Assembly (NCBI GenBank): GCA_023079485.1 | Contig: CM041084.1 | Span: 105,796,967-105,860,966, forward strand | DNA from: Archilochus colubris | Taxonomy: Eukaryota; Chordata; Aves; Apodiformes; Trochilidae | Length of the DNA: 64,000 nt | Direction: 5' to 3' | Part shown: positions 11,690 to 23,335 of the stretch, piece by piece | Layout: each line of letters begins with the position of its first letter | Position numbering within the stretch: the stretch's first letter is position 1 | The notes under the pieces: generated by a model | Databases searched by the model: none | Told to the model about the DNA's origin: nothing | Seen by the model: the letters and a program-made list of their open reading frames with translations, nothing else | Made by a program: the position numbers and the translations under genes

Positions 11690-12101
11690 ATTTTAATTGA
11701 TTTTTTTTAACTTATACTTTTTTCACTCAAGGAAGAATGCTGAAGCAGAACAAAGACTGAGTCTTGAAGAGGAAAATAATCACCTGAATTACAGGCAAAT
11801 GTAATTTATTGGAAAAATGGAAAATTCAAGACATATAGAAAAAAAGAAAAGGGAATGCAAAGCAATAGGGATCATAGTGTAGCTCAAATATCAAACAATG
11901 AGAAAATGTTTCTAACAATGAGATTTCTAACATGATCCAGAGCAAGAAGTTCTTACACTGAAGACCATCCTGACTAAATAATGAGTAAATAAAATGCACA
12001 TTTTTCCCTACTGTTTCTTTGTGTGTAAGAGATACTGAAAGTCCTTGACCATTTCAGAAGTTTGGGCACACTATTGATTCACTTAGTTTTTGTGATGAGG
12101 C

Positions 12102-12147
12102 CAAAAAGAAAAAAAAGAAAAAAAAAAAGAAAAAAAAAAAAGAAAAA
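12102..12147. repeat. A-rich (AAAAAG)n tract
   Basis: Runs of A interrupted by single G residues over about 45 bases. Similar purine-only tract at 25311-25355. Confidence 0.85.
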
Positions 12148-13309
12148 AGCCTGGGAAACCCTATAACTGTCCAGTCTCAGTGGTTTTGTTACTGAGCCAA
12201 AATAAGGGGTCAGGGCATAATAGCACTAGAAAAGCTCAGTTGCTGTAGATTTTACATAACAAGTTCCCAGCTTCTCTCATTCAGCCTGTGCCCAGTTCTG
12301 CAACCAAGACAGCACAGAGAGCAGATTTCATCTATGAAGATGTCAGTGGGAGAGCTTGTTTTCCCTTGGTAAATTGCAATAAATTAAAGAAATGTCTTGG
12401 TGCTTGCAGGAAGAGGGGGGCAGAAAGCAGAACTGAAAGTGCTAAAAGGACTTTCTCAAAATGTCCAGAATTATTCCCTCTGTTTCTCCATGACTTGCTG
12501 AGAAAGATCTGGGTTTGGCAAAGTAGCCTCTGCTGCTTCCAGGTAATGTATGTCTAAGGATATCTTCTTATCCAAAAAAGCTGTTAGGCAGTGTTTCCTG
12601 AGAACTGGGTTCTTCAGCTACACTTTGGAGTTTCCCTTAGGGCCAATTTGCTTTTCAGAGCTGTCCCATGCATCTCCCCTTGATGTGCCTGGCAGCAGCG
12701 GCTGCTCCAGCCCAGCTGAAAAGTCTTGCCTGTGTTCTCCAGCTGCTGACTTCTGGGCTGACTCACCTCATATATATAAGCTTAAGCTGGGAATTTCACT
12801 CTTCGCATCACTTTTAAGTAAAGCAAGGCAAAAAATATGTTGTGAACCGATTTTTTCCTGGTTGAAATAATATTCATCAGGGGAGTCTGTTTGTGGAGGC
12901 AACACAGTGTCCTGAACCCACTGCAGCCACTTGGGCTGGAGACAGCCAAAAAGATTCAGGGAAAAGTGGGAGGAGGGAATTTGTTGGCAGCATGGATGAG
13001 ACAAAGAACAATTTTATCTCACTTTTGTTGTATGTTTGTGTTTTCCCTTCTATTCAGAAGGACCTGCAAGGATCATGAGGAATTTGAGAAACACCATCCT
13101 CTCCTGGAGATGAGCTTTTGCTGTACTGTAGTCTCAGGGTACTTCAACAGAGATACAATAGCAAAACAGCTATTTTTTTATTCTGCACTGTCACCTCCAG
13201 CCACAATTAACATTTCCCATTCTTGTTAGAGGTTTCCTCTCTCTCCCTTTTCTCTTGTGCCTTTTTTTTTTTCCATTTTGAAGAGGATAGCAGAAGGCAC
13301 AGCATAGGT

Positions 13310-13437
13310 GACAACTGCTGCCTATGGCTTGGATTAGAGGGAGGTGTCCCTGTCCACATCAGGGGGTTTGGAACAAGAAGATTTTTAAGGTCCCTTCCAA
13401 CCAAAACCCTTCTATGGTTCTATAATTCTATGATAAC
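13310..13437 (+). mobile_element. CR1 LINE 3' terminal fragment
   Basis: Ends with the canonical CR1 terminus on the plus strand: a TTTTTAAGGTCCCTTCCAACC block near 13383, then CTTCTATGGTTCTATAATTCTATGAT. Upstream, GGGAGGTGTCCCTGTCCACATCAGGGGG is a diverged form of the usual GTGTCCCTGCCCATGGCAGGG segment. Only about the last 130 bases are present. Confidence 0.88.
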
Positions 13438-16400
13438 TTCCTTGAAAGCAGAGAGATACTACAAACCCTTGCTCACTTCTCCCCTGCCCTCCCCAAGTTC
13501 CCCACCAGAGAATTTCCCCAAAAAACCTGTAGCCATACCCAGGACCAGAAGCAGGCACAGCTACCCATACTGCCAACCCAGAGACTTGGCAGCATCCTGT
13601 CCCATGAAAGCTGAAGCAGCAAAATAACCCCCAGCTTGTGCAAGAGGTAAACTTAGTTCCTGGAAGTAGCTTAGGTTGATTTGGAATAATGTTGTGGCTC
13701 TGCAGCTTGCTGTACCTTTGCATATAGAATGCCACCATATCCATTCTCTGCTACAGCCGGAGATGAAAACATAAATTCTTCCTGTATATCCAGAGCAATG
13801 GGAACTCTGTTTCTTTAGAGAGTACATATCTTAATACACATTTAAGATCTTTCAAATGAAATGTAGGACTTAAGCTAAGTAGCTCCCACTGCCACTGCTG
13901 AGAAACATCTAGCTGAAAGTTGTGAGACTCAGGTATACATTATATGTGTGCACACGTGTTTATAAAACATGCGCATGCATCTACACACGCATTTGTGCAA
14001 GGTTGTAAGGAGGGAACTGCTGTTTAATTGAATCAGCTCTCTGAACACACAGTTTCTCAGATGAATTATGAGTCATTATCATTCCTGAAACTTAAAAATC
14101 TGTCTGTGTTTGCGCCTGCTTTTATCAGGAATGAGATAATTCAATAGGCAGGTGCTAGTCTGCCTACATCCAGTTTTTACACACAAATAATTAGCTAGGG
14201 AAAATTAAACCTGTAGCATTTAATATCCTAGTGACATGTATTTACAATCCACTGAGTGTTGATTTACATCTCTGTGTGATGAAATGCCCAGATAAACCTG
14301 CTCTGCTCTTACATCTTGTGTCTCAGAATGCTGTTTCTTGAATGCAAATTATGTGGAACACTTCAAACTTCCAAATCTTTGGAAATGGGCAGTTCTGTTA
14401 GGTTCTGCTGAAAATGTGCTTTCTGGAAGGAATCTGAGGAAAAAAAAACAAACCCAAAAAAGGCATTGAAGGAATTTCTACGTGACAGGGACAAGACAGA
14501 TATCTGTGCACAGATGGTGACTGACAGTACCATACTCTCAGGCAGACTTATTAGTGCAGCCACAGTGCTATGATAACATAGATGTGCTGGACTGGAGCTG
14601 GCTTATGCTCAATATCTGAGGGTGAAGCAGGAGCTGGTCATACTCATTTCTGCTGACATACTTAAAAAGAGTGGGAAAGTGTATGTGAGAAGACAGGCAA
14701 AAGGAACAACGATTAATTGTATTACAAAAAAAAAAACATTCTCCAGGGAGCCATAGAAAAAGTGGTTATGGTGGTAGGAGATAAATGCTGAGAGTCTCTA
14801 GCAGCCAGGTAAAGTGGAGAATGTCATAGGACTGGCAGGATCTACAGAAGGGCTGGGGGAACATAGCCCTGGGTTCTGGGTTATGCAGCCCTGGTGTTTG
14901 GGAGAAAGAAGGAGTCTGAGTACATGGACAGAATCCACTGCTTCTGCAGAACTCTGTAGTTGAGCATCACTTTATTTAGGGCTACTACACCGAAGTAAAA
15001 TAGCTGCTCTTTATCTGGGATCAGAATAAAATGAGACAGCAAAATTCTCACCCTGTCTCTGTCTGCTCTCCTCTATACAAAAGGAACCGGAGGGGCACTT
15101 GCCTCTGGTCAGACAACCTGGCACTGGTTTTATGCTGAGGCAGTGCCTGGACAGGCTTGACAAGACACACAGTGTTTTGAAACAGAGCTTGCATTCTTAA
15201 GGCTGCCAACTGCCCAGAACAGAGCTGAATGATGCACTTCTCAGATGAAACAAAGCTGGGAGATCCTTAGCTCCCTCTGAGCTATTAGGAATAAAACAGA
15301 AAGAAAGAGTATGAAAGTCCTGAGTTAAATTTCATAATAATACCTGATTTCTAGCTACACCTATCTATCCAAACAGTTCAATGATTTTAGGAGAAGGCAT
15401 ATGGTATAACTACCTTCCATTTACAGGACCACTTCACCAGTGGGGAAACCAAGGCAGAGAGCAGGTCAAGTTTATCCAACAAGTCCATGAAGTTACAGAA
15501 TTTAGAAGAAGACCCAGGTCTCTGAAGTCCAACATTGTTATTCTAGACACAAGCAGAACTATATCTAAGACACAAGACCCCATAGGACTCACTGCCATTA
15601 GCCACAGGGCCAAGAGCTCAGCAGTTCTCCCTCAAAATAGAAGTTTTTATAAATTTAATTGAAGACATTCTTATTAAACTAAATAATATGATTTTGTTGA
15701 TGTGTGTGTGTCCCCGTCCGTTCCCCATCACCCATTTTAGAAGGTAAATCAGTCCCAGGTATCTGGGGTTATGGGCCTTTGCTGAGTCAGCTACTTCCAT
15801 GCCCCAGTACTCTATCCCTGCCCTGCCCTCTGAGCTATAAAGGAATTGGCTGATACAGTACAGATGCATCTGTATTTTTTATGAAGTGAGATAATTTATG
15901 GTCTGATTTCAGACATTAGGTTCTGAGGCCAAATTAATTTAGTTTTGAAAGCAGCACAGCAGGTTACACATCTAATAAACTGGCACTAACATTGCAGTTA
16001 AAAATACTTATCTGACCTATTGTTAGCTTGAAGGCACATACAACAAAGACTTATATAGGTTATATATAAGATCTACATATACAATGAAAAGATCTATTAA
16101 AATATTTTCCTCACAGACTTTTGCCAAGTGTCATACTGTAATTTTCATTTAAATTTAAACTACCTTTAAAATGAAAGTGGTGATCTCCAATGACACATCA
16201 CCAAGATAGAATAGCCCAAGGCAGGAGCAGCTCCAATAAATTTGGCCTTCTGGGGGAGTTACACCAGAGGACATTTCAAGAGGATGTGCCATGTTTGATT
16301 ACACTGTGGTTGCATACTCCTCATACCCCTGACTTCCATCAACAGTTTGCCAGCAGTTGCAGAAGAGATGAGTGGGATGACTGTGTCTAAACTTTGCAAG

Positions 16401-16839
16401 CCAAATCCTACATGGAAAGAGGAAATTGCTTTATGTGGGCAAATGTATCAGAATTTGAGAACTCACACATTTAATGTATTGCTATTTAATTATGAGTTAA
16501 AATATTTTTACTGTATCATTAAATAAAATAATTTTTCTTTAATACTGATTCATTATAGAAGAAAGGAAACTATGCGACATTATTTTCCAAAAACCAACTT
16601 TTTGTTTCAGGCATGGTGTTTGGAAGAGAAATAAACCAAGGCAGCACTCTTCTGCTCCAGCCCTCCCATGGACTCACTGCAGTGCCTTTCCAGCACATTT
16701 GACTTTTCCTGACAACCAGCCTGCATTAGAGGAGTGCTTAGAGATCTTCAAATGAAGAAATATTCATAACTAAAAAGCGTTTACTGTAATGAAGCCCTCC
16801 AGAAGAGGCTCTGCATGCTGCAGCTGAGCTTGGGTGTAA

Positions 16840-16904
16840 GTGTAATTGCACTGAATGTTGTAGAGTGTCTTTCAACCCGGACAATTCTATGATTCTATGA
16901 TTCA
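16840..16904 (+). mobile_element. CR1 LINE tail remnant
   Basis: A short TTTCAACCCGGACAATTCTATGATTCTATGATTC string is the very end of a CR1 with two to three tail octamers. The body upstream is not recognisable. Confidence 0.75.
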
Positions 16905-18129
16905 GTCCTCTTCTGCATACGTTCAAGAGAATTTTCTAAATAAAACAAACATCTGTGCACATTTGTGGAGGTGTTTTGCACTAGTTATAGTGGATGACTT
17001 TCCCATTTTCTTTTGCCTAGATGTCTTACACAATGTAAGACAAGTTGCAACCCAGCCTCACACTTTGACCTTTTAAAATTTACTTTGAAAAATAGAGGTT
17101 ATCTCTTGTGCTTCAAATGATGCCTTTATCCCTTCTAATCCCGTAAGTCAGATATCACAGTCCCACTTCAATTATGCTAGACTCTTGTGTTAATTTTAAA
17201 TCATGTAACTTAATTCCTGGCAAAGCAGGCTGGTGATTTTCAAAATGTGGTTAATGAGGCAAAGTACAATCTAGATTCTGCTACTGAGATCATCTGAATC
17301 CCTTAGGTTGCTGAAGATGACTATGGAGAGCATCTTCTTTACAAAAGTCTGAGTTAGATTTTCAAAAAAATGAATTTTTAAGTGCATTTAGGGGTTATGA
17401 AGTTTGACATTGAGCATACAAAGAAGTTAAATTACTTTCACTAGAGCCATAGAACAACAGTGTGGCTAAAACAATTACACTTCTGTGTACATGCTCACTT
17501 TAAAGGCCTTACGTAGTGTCCACCCTTTTAAATCACAAATGCAAACTGTACCAGATTTTCAAGTTGACAAGCCAGGGACCTGATGTGCATGTCCACGGAT
17601 GCATGCAAATCAATGTCATTTTCCCTCTCATTTGCAGAAGCCAAACATTTGCTAATAGCTTCTTTCACCCCCCTGGATTCAAACAATTTTTTTATCTAAG
17701 ACAAGTTATGAAGTTGGTAAATGAAATCCTGGGAGACATTTCTGATACAACATTACTGATACACCCTTCCCCAACAAATCTCTTTCATTCACTGATCAGC
17801 TAGACTAAAAGTTTGTCTCTAAAGCAAGCTCAAGTTGAAGATTAAGTTCTTCAAAGCCTTTGTAATTGACTACTATTTAGTTGAAAAATTCATATGAAGC
17901 TCATATATAAACTGGCCTCCTTTCTTTATTATTATATTAAACTTTTCCCCCCCTCTTATGTTTTTTTTTAAAATATTGCTACATATTTGGAAAATCTTGG
18001 TATATAAGCCATTTTTGCCTGTAATTTAACAACTAACACAACCACAACAGACAAGACAAAGTAAATATATAAACATCAAAAGGTACATTTATTCTTTTTT
18101 TTAACTTCTTCAAGCTTGTTTCAACTGCA

Positions 18130-19928
18130 GGTACAGGTAAGTTTTCAGAGTAGTGAGGGATCAGGCTATGAAAGCCAAAGCACAGAAAGAATTGAATCTA
18201 GCCAGAGATGTCAAGGGCAGCAAGAAAAGTTTCTACAGGTATGTCATGACTAAGAAAAAACTGGGGAAAATGTGGGCCCTCTTCAGAAGGAAACTGGAGA
18301 CCTGCAGGACATAGAAAAGGCTGAGTTACTCAATTGCTATTTTGCCTCAGTCTTCACCAGCAAGGGCTCCTGTCATACGACGCGAATTGCAGAAGGCAAG
18401 GGAAGGGACTGGGAAAAGGAATATCCCCCCAGTGTAGGAGAAGAGCAGGTCTGAGACCACCTCAGGAACTTGAAGGTGCACAAGTCAATGCGACTCAGTG
18501 GGATTCATCTGCTGTTCCTGAAGGAACTGGCAAATAAAGTTTCAAAGCCATTGTCCATCCTATTTGAGAAACCATGGAAGTCTGGTGTAGTTCCCACTGA
18601 CTGAAAAAAGGGAAATGTAACCTCCATTTTCAAAAATAGAAAAAGGAAATGCTGGGTAAGTACCAATAAATCAATCTCACCTTTGTGTCCAGTAAGGTCA
18701 CGGAGCAGATCCTCCTAAAGGCTCTGCCAAGGCACATGGAAAATAAAGAGCTGATTGGTGACAGCCAGCATGGCTTCACTAAGGGCAAATCCTGACTGAC
18801 AAACTTCGCATGCTTTTGTGACAGGGTCACTGGATTGGTGGACAAAGGGAGAGCATCCGAGGTCATTTATCTGGACTTGAGCAAAGTGTTTGATGCTGTC
18901 CTGCATGACATAGTGGTAACTACACTAGAACAGTATGGATTTGATGGATGGACCACTCAGTGGATAAGCAATTGGATGGATGGTTGCACTCAAAAGGTTG
19001 TGGTCAATGGCTTGATGTCAAAATGGAGAACAGTCATGAGTGGCATTCATTAAGAGTCAGTACTCAGACCAATGCTGTTCAACATCTTTGCTGGGGACAT
19101 GGAAAGTGGAACTGAATTCATCCTCAGGAAGTTTGCAGATGACATCAAGCTGTGTGGTACGGTTGACATGTTGGAGGGAAGAGAGGCCATCTAGAGGGAC
19201 CTTGACAGATCTGAGAGGTGGGCTCTGCATGAAGATCAACAATGCCAAATGCAAGATTCTGCATCTGGGCCAGGGCACTCCCAAAAACAAATGAAGGCTG
19301 GATGGAGATTGGATTGAAAAGAGGAGGACCTAGGGATGATGTTTGACAAGAAGATCTGCATGAGCCAACAGTGTGCACATAAAGCCCAGAAAGCTGACTG
19401 TATCCTGGGCTGCATCAAAAGAAAAATGGCCAGCAGGTCAAGGGAGGTGATTCTGCTCCCTACTCTGCTCTCATGAGGTCTCACCTATAGTACTGTGTCC
19501 AGTTCTGGAGTCCCCAACATAATGGAACTGTTAGAGCGAGTCCAGAGGAGGGGCACAAAGATGATCAGAGGGCTGGAGCATCTCTCCTGCCAGGACAGGC
19601 TGAGCTGGGGTTGTTCGTCCTGGGATTTTTGATCAGACTTTTCACATCTGATAGGACAAGGGGGAATGGCTTGAAATTAGAAGAGATTAGACAATTAAAT
19701 TTATATTAGAAGTTAGGAGGAAATTCTTTCCTGTGACTGTGGTGAGACACTGGCACATGTTGCCCAGAGAAACTGTGGTTGCCTCCTCCCTGGAAGTGTT
19801 CAAGGCCAGGTTAGATGGGGCCTTTAGCATCCTGATCTAGTGGAAGGTGAACCTGCCCATGCAGGGAGGTTGGAACTAGGTGAAATTGGGCGTCCTTTCC
19901 AGTTCAAACCATTCTATGATTCTGATTC
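18130..19928 (+). mobile_element. CR1 LINE, ~1.8 kb, decayed reverse-transcriptase ORF plus 3' end
   Basis: This is the longest transposable element in the window. The plus-strand translation, with several frameshifts and stops, gives CR1 ORF2 landmarks in order: an [18 protein letters not shown] block near 18195, FASVFTSKG near 18342, the RT block VIYLDLSKVFDAVLHD near 18862, YGFDGWTTQWISNW near 18933, VVVNGLMSKWR near 19000, the KFADDIKL catalytic-box region near 19131, and a [18 protein letters not shown] block near 19372. The 3'UTR follows (GTGAGACACTGGCACATG near 19741) and ends in ATTCTATGATTCTGATTC. The 5' half of the element is missing and the frame is broken, so it cannot mobilise itself. 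Confidence 0.93.
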
Positions 19929-21397
19929 AGTAGCTTGGAACAACTCACTACAAATCAAGAGAGATTCATTCAGGATTAGACATGGGAATCTGTACTTACA
20001 AAATCAGAGGAACCAGAGGGCTCTCGATGTGACAGTGGAAAAGATACTTTTTACACCAAGGTCAAATCCAAGTGACATCTAAGGCAATTTTTTACCTGAG
20101 TTAGGTGGTTGAATGGTATGAACTCAAAACCCTGTAAGGAGCTGCTCTTTAAAGTCCTGATGCAGTCCCACTCAAAGGCAACAGTCATGAAAATGCATGG
20201 CCAGGTTATTTAAACAAAAAAAGAAAAAAAAAAGAATAATTATGTGTAGAGATACATGGAATTCACTAACAGTCATTAAGTGGTGTGGTGCACAAAACTG
20301 GTGCAGTAGCATCCTGGTGTCCAGCAAGGCAGTAGCTGCATGGAGCCATCACTCCAGCTTGGTCCCCTGGGGCTGAGCCCTCAGCCATGGGGCAGCTGCC
20401 TTCCCACAGCAGTGACATTTCCACGGGCAGAGAGAGACAGTGCCTGGGATCCCTGCTCTGGGACAGAGCCTGAAGGAAAACCAGAAGACAGTGCTGCCAG
20501 GGAAGGTGGGAGTCAGACACCATGTTGAGTGTTAATTTAGGGGCATGTTGTTCATGTATTGGGGAAGTTCAGTGGTTGGATATCCCATTCCAAATGCTTC
20601 TGGTGGTAACACCTATGGATTCATCTAGGCACAGCAACAGCTCACAAACTAACAGTGTGTGTGTTTACCCAAGTCCTCCCTGAAACTGCTTGCTGTTTCT
20701 GAACACCTGCATCTCTCCATACATCACAGTGATGATTGCTTGTGGTTTTTTTCCATTTCTTCCTCTTTGCTTCATGGCCCCAGGGAAGAGGCTGGCTTTG
20801 GCTGTGGGTGCTGCTAGTCATGTACAGCATCACCTACAGCTTGGGCTGCCCAGTGTGCTTGCAGCTTTCTGACTTGGAGCAGCTTGTTCTGCAGAGCCTG
20901 CTGGGTTATGCACTGGCACTGCAGAGGCTGGAGGTGGCTTTTTTCCCTCTTCTAAGGTGAAAACTGAGAGACAAGCAAGAGCAAGGATATGTAGGAAATT
21001 GTGTCTCCTTTCAACAAGGACCCACAATTACTCCTGTGTAAGGACTGAAGCCACGCATTTGCCTAAGTTGAAGGAAAAGAAAGCAATAGCATTGGTTATG
21101 ACCAACGGTTGGGAACAGAGGAAAAGGACATTTTGCTTTCACCAGTGTCCTGCCAGATTCTTTCCTTATTTTACAGCTTGCTATATGAAGATGTTGGAGC
21201 CAGGTGCCTTGACCCTCTACAGGAAGCCAAAAATAAGTGTCATCTTTAATTTAGAAGGGCATAGGGATTTTCTCCCTATCCATTTTGAAGAGATTTCTCC
21301 TCCTGGGACACCCTGGACATCCATTGTACAGTGCTATGTACAACTGGGCACCACATGTGTTGCTTGGATGCTGGAAGGGGAAGAGGGAAGAAGTGGA
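19929..21397. other. Intergenic region, part 3
   Basis: Non-coding, moderately GC-rich around 20300-20900. A plus-strand frame of 171 codons at 20957-21472 runs into a CR1 tail at its end and resembles nothing known to me, so I treat it as chance. Confidence 0.45.
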
Positions 21398-21452
21398 GAG
21401 AATTATAGATTGGTTTGGGTTGAAATGGACCTTAAAGATCATCTAAGACATT
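21398..21452 (-). mobile_element. CR1 LINE 3' tail remnant, inverted
   Basis: The plus strand reads GAATTATAGATTGGTTTGGGTTGAAATGGACCTTAAAGATCATCT, the reverse complement of the CR1 terminus. Only about 55 bases remain. Confidence 0.8.
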
Positions 21453-21779
21453 TTTCTTACTACCAAGGATGAAGATTATCTTGAATATTGGGATCACAGC
21501 ATGCAATGTGGTTGACTCCACTTTAAATTAAAATGCTAATTTTAACATATGTGGCTGTTCTCTGAAAGAAAGTTCATGTTCATCAGCTCTAGTGCATCAA
21601 TCAACATAGGGCAGTGGATTGGCCATCAGATCAACAGTTGAACTGCTGGGCTATTGGTAATTTTATGTATTTGTATTCAAGAATATCCTTCAGTAAAAAC
21701 CAATCAGGTCTAAACCCAGCCACAGTCTGATGATAATCAAACATCCATGCCTTGCAACTGAGAACACTGCAGACATTTT

Positions 21780-22220
21780 AGAAAATTAGCCAATATTCTT
21801 TATTAATAAGTGACAGAAATTAAAACATACATTCAAAAATAGTTTCAAAAACAATTTTCAAAGCAGACACACCAAGAAAAAATCATGCTACTCTGAATGC
21901 TTTTTTTCTTAAACCATTAAAAGAACATTAGGTAAGCTAATGCAACAGCTGGCTGCGCTACAGCTTCCACCGTATAATCCATAATGGTAAAAGCAGCTTT
22001 TTCAGCCATTTTAGTGCAATTTATGCTGTTTACAGGTCTTTTCTTGTGCATTCTTCTATAACTTAATGTCAATTGATGTCACTCTAGCTTATAAAATCTC
22101 CACTAAGTCAAGACAACTCCACTTAGCAGTAACTTTGTTTCCTTTCAGGGCTAATATCAAAGTAGTTGTTTTGAATCTCAAAATGGTAAGTATCTAATAG
22201 AAGCCTGAAGCTATTCTGTG
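21780..22220 (-). other. CHST9: CHST9 3' untranslated region
   Basis: Runs from the CHST9 stop to the inferred cleavage site just beyond the AATAAA at 21804-21799. It is AT-rich, with no repeat inside. The cleavage position is inferred to within about 20 bases. A GU-rich stretch on the minus strand (about 21773-21757) lies where a downstream processing element is expected. A 3'UTR of about 440 nt is short but ordinary. Alternative distal sites cannot be excluded. Confidence 0.65.
21799..21804 (-). terminator. CHST9: Polyadenylation signal AATAAA for CHST9
   Basis: Canonical hexamer on the minus strand, about 420 nt after the stop codon. It is the only AATAAA on this strand I noticed between the stop and this point, and it is followed by GU-rich sequence. 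Confidence 0.7.
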
Positions 22221-23318
22221 CTATAAAACTGGTGATGTATAATTGAACATTAAGTAATCCAAATAATAGAAATCGTAGGTCAGCTGTCTCTCCTCCTTAG
22301 ACAATTCCTTTAAGTATTGCCTCACTACCTCTGCACTTGTTCTCTCATCAGAGGAATGCCTGTCTTTGAATTTAGGAAACTTCAGCTCAGCTGGAGCACC
22401 TACCAGCTGCAAAAAGTAATTGGCATCTTCTTCCAGGGTTTCAAACTTCCCTATAAAATCATAGTTGATAAGGCAGGGATAGCAGAGCTTACTGACTTGC
22501 TCCCAGTGAATGTCCATTCCTACCGGGCGATGGGAATCTAGCAAATATTGGATAAACTCCCTGAACTTGACTCCGGATCCTGTTTTCAATGCTTCATCAG
22601 TTGCATTATGTCTGTACTTCTTTATTATTGCCTTCCCAAACACTGGATGGTAATAGCTGTTTGGATGTTCAAACTTATCCCTGAAGGCAGATACCAGTCT
22701 TTCCATAGGATCACGTACAAATATAGTTTTGGTGTACGTGTTCAAACGTGTATCTATGCCTTTTAGGTCATAACTGTCCAGTTTCCTTAGATGTTTTCCA
22801 TAGTGCACATCATCGTGGGAAATGTTGTTTGCTGAAGCTGCAAGTCCATTGAGCACCATGAGGACCCTTTTCCAATTGGAGCATCCTGCTTTGGGCACCT
22901 CGCAGTACAGGACCTTGTGCCTGTCCTCCACATAAATTCTTGACACCAGGTGCACAAGGTGTGTTGGCAGCTTCTTCCTGCTGGTGTATCTCTTGCAGAA
23001 GTCATTCAGGAAGGATCTGCGCTTTTCTTGGGTGCTATCCACATCCTTCCACTTGCCACCCTTGACTAATGTCTTGTTTAAAGGGTGCAGCACAGGAGGC
23101 AAATAGACCCCTCTGAACTGGCTGAGAGGCAACTCAGTCATCTTCTGCAGGTCAGACAGCTGGCTCACTAAGGAGGCAGTCACCACACCAAAAGGGTTTG
23201 CCTTGCCCCACTGGTATCTGCTGCCCAAGATGGCCATCTCGTGCTTACTGAGGCCAGGAGGAATGCTCCTGCTCCATGCTGCTCTCCTCGTCCTTCCTGG
23301 AGGTGGGACTGTGAAATC
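22221..23318 (-). CDS. CHST9: Carbohydrate sulfotransferase 9 (GalNAc-4-O-sulfotransferase 2), terminal coding exon
   Basis: CHST9 is a Golgi type II membrane enzyme that moves sulfate from PAPS to the 4-hydroxyl of terminal GalNAc on N- and O-glycans. The exon encodes 365 residues and ends in TAG. Counting from the first exon residue (Asp): residues 1-70 are a poorly conserved stem; from HPLNKTLVK (78) to the end the sequence tracks human CHST9 almost residue for residue, including [21 protein letters not shown] and the C-terminal [11 protein letters not shown]. The 5'-phosphosulfate site is [11 protein letters not shown] (141-151) and the 3'-phosphate site RDPMERLVS (202-210). N-glycosylation sequons are at 81, 165, 238 and 359. 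The frame is intact. The transmembrane anchor and start codon are missing, as expected because they lie in upstream exons; human CHST9 has 443 residues. CHST8, the closest paralogue, fits less well at the C-terminus. Confidence 0.96.
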   Translation of the reverse strand, partial: DFTVPPPGRTRRAAWSRSIPPGLSKHEMAILGSRYQWGKANPFGVVTASLVSQLSDLQKMTELPLSQFRGVYLPPVLHPLNKTLVKGGKWKDVDSTQEKRRSFLNDFCKRYTSRKKLPTHLVHLVSRIYVEDRHKVLYCEVPKAGCSNWKRVLMVLNGLAASANNISHDDVHYGKHLRKLDSYDLKGIDTRLNTYTKTIFVRDPMERLVSAFRDKFEHPNSYYHPVFGKAIIKKYRHNATDEALKTGSGVKFREFIQYLLDSHRPVGMDIHWEQVSKLCYPCLINYDFIGKFETLEEDANYFLQLVGAPAELKFPKFKDRHSSDERTSAEVVRQYLKELSKEERQLTYDFYYLDYLMFNYTSPVL

Positions 23319-23335
23319 CTGCAAACATGGAAAGG
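23319..23335 (-). other. CHST9: Splice acceptor of the CHST9 last exon
   Basis: The minus strand reads CCTTTCCATGTTTGCAG and then GATTTCACAG, a pyrimidine-rich tract and TTTGCAG acceptor. The open frame continues 36 codons into the intron but contains no in-frame ATG there (the apparent first codon is GTG). The first in-frame ATG inside the exon is residue 28. This supports splicing from an upstream exon over an intronless start. A slightly different acceptor cannot be ruled out, because the first 70 residues are not well conserved. Confidence 0.75.

Larger units (their letters stand above)
11690..18129. other. AQP4-CHST9 intergenic region, part 2
   Basis: AT-rich non-coding sequence. It contains an A-rich tract at 12102-12147 and two CR1 3' tails (13310-13437, 16840-16904), listed separately. 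A run of alternating purine/pyrimidine bases lies at 13941-13980. No gene or RNA was recognised. Confidence 0.5.

Noticed and set aside
11200..11710. Leu/Ser/Pro-rich open frames
   Set aside because: Translation of the pentanucleotide microsatellite.
20957..21472. 171-codon plus-strand open frame
   Set aside because: Runs into a CR1 tail, has no recognisable family and lacks promoter or splice context.
22787..23005. Frames on both strands overlapping the CHST9 exon
   Set aside because: Shadows of the CHST9 reading frame.
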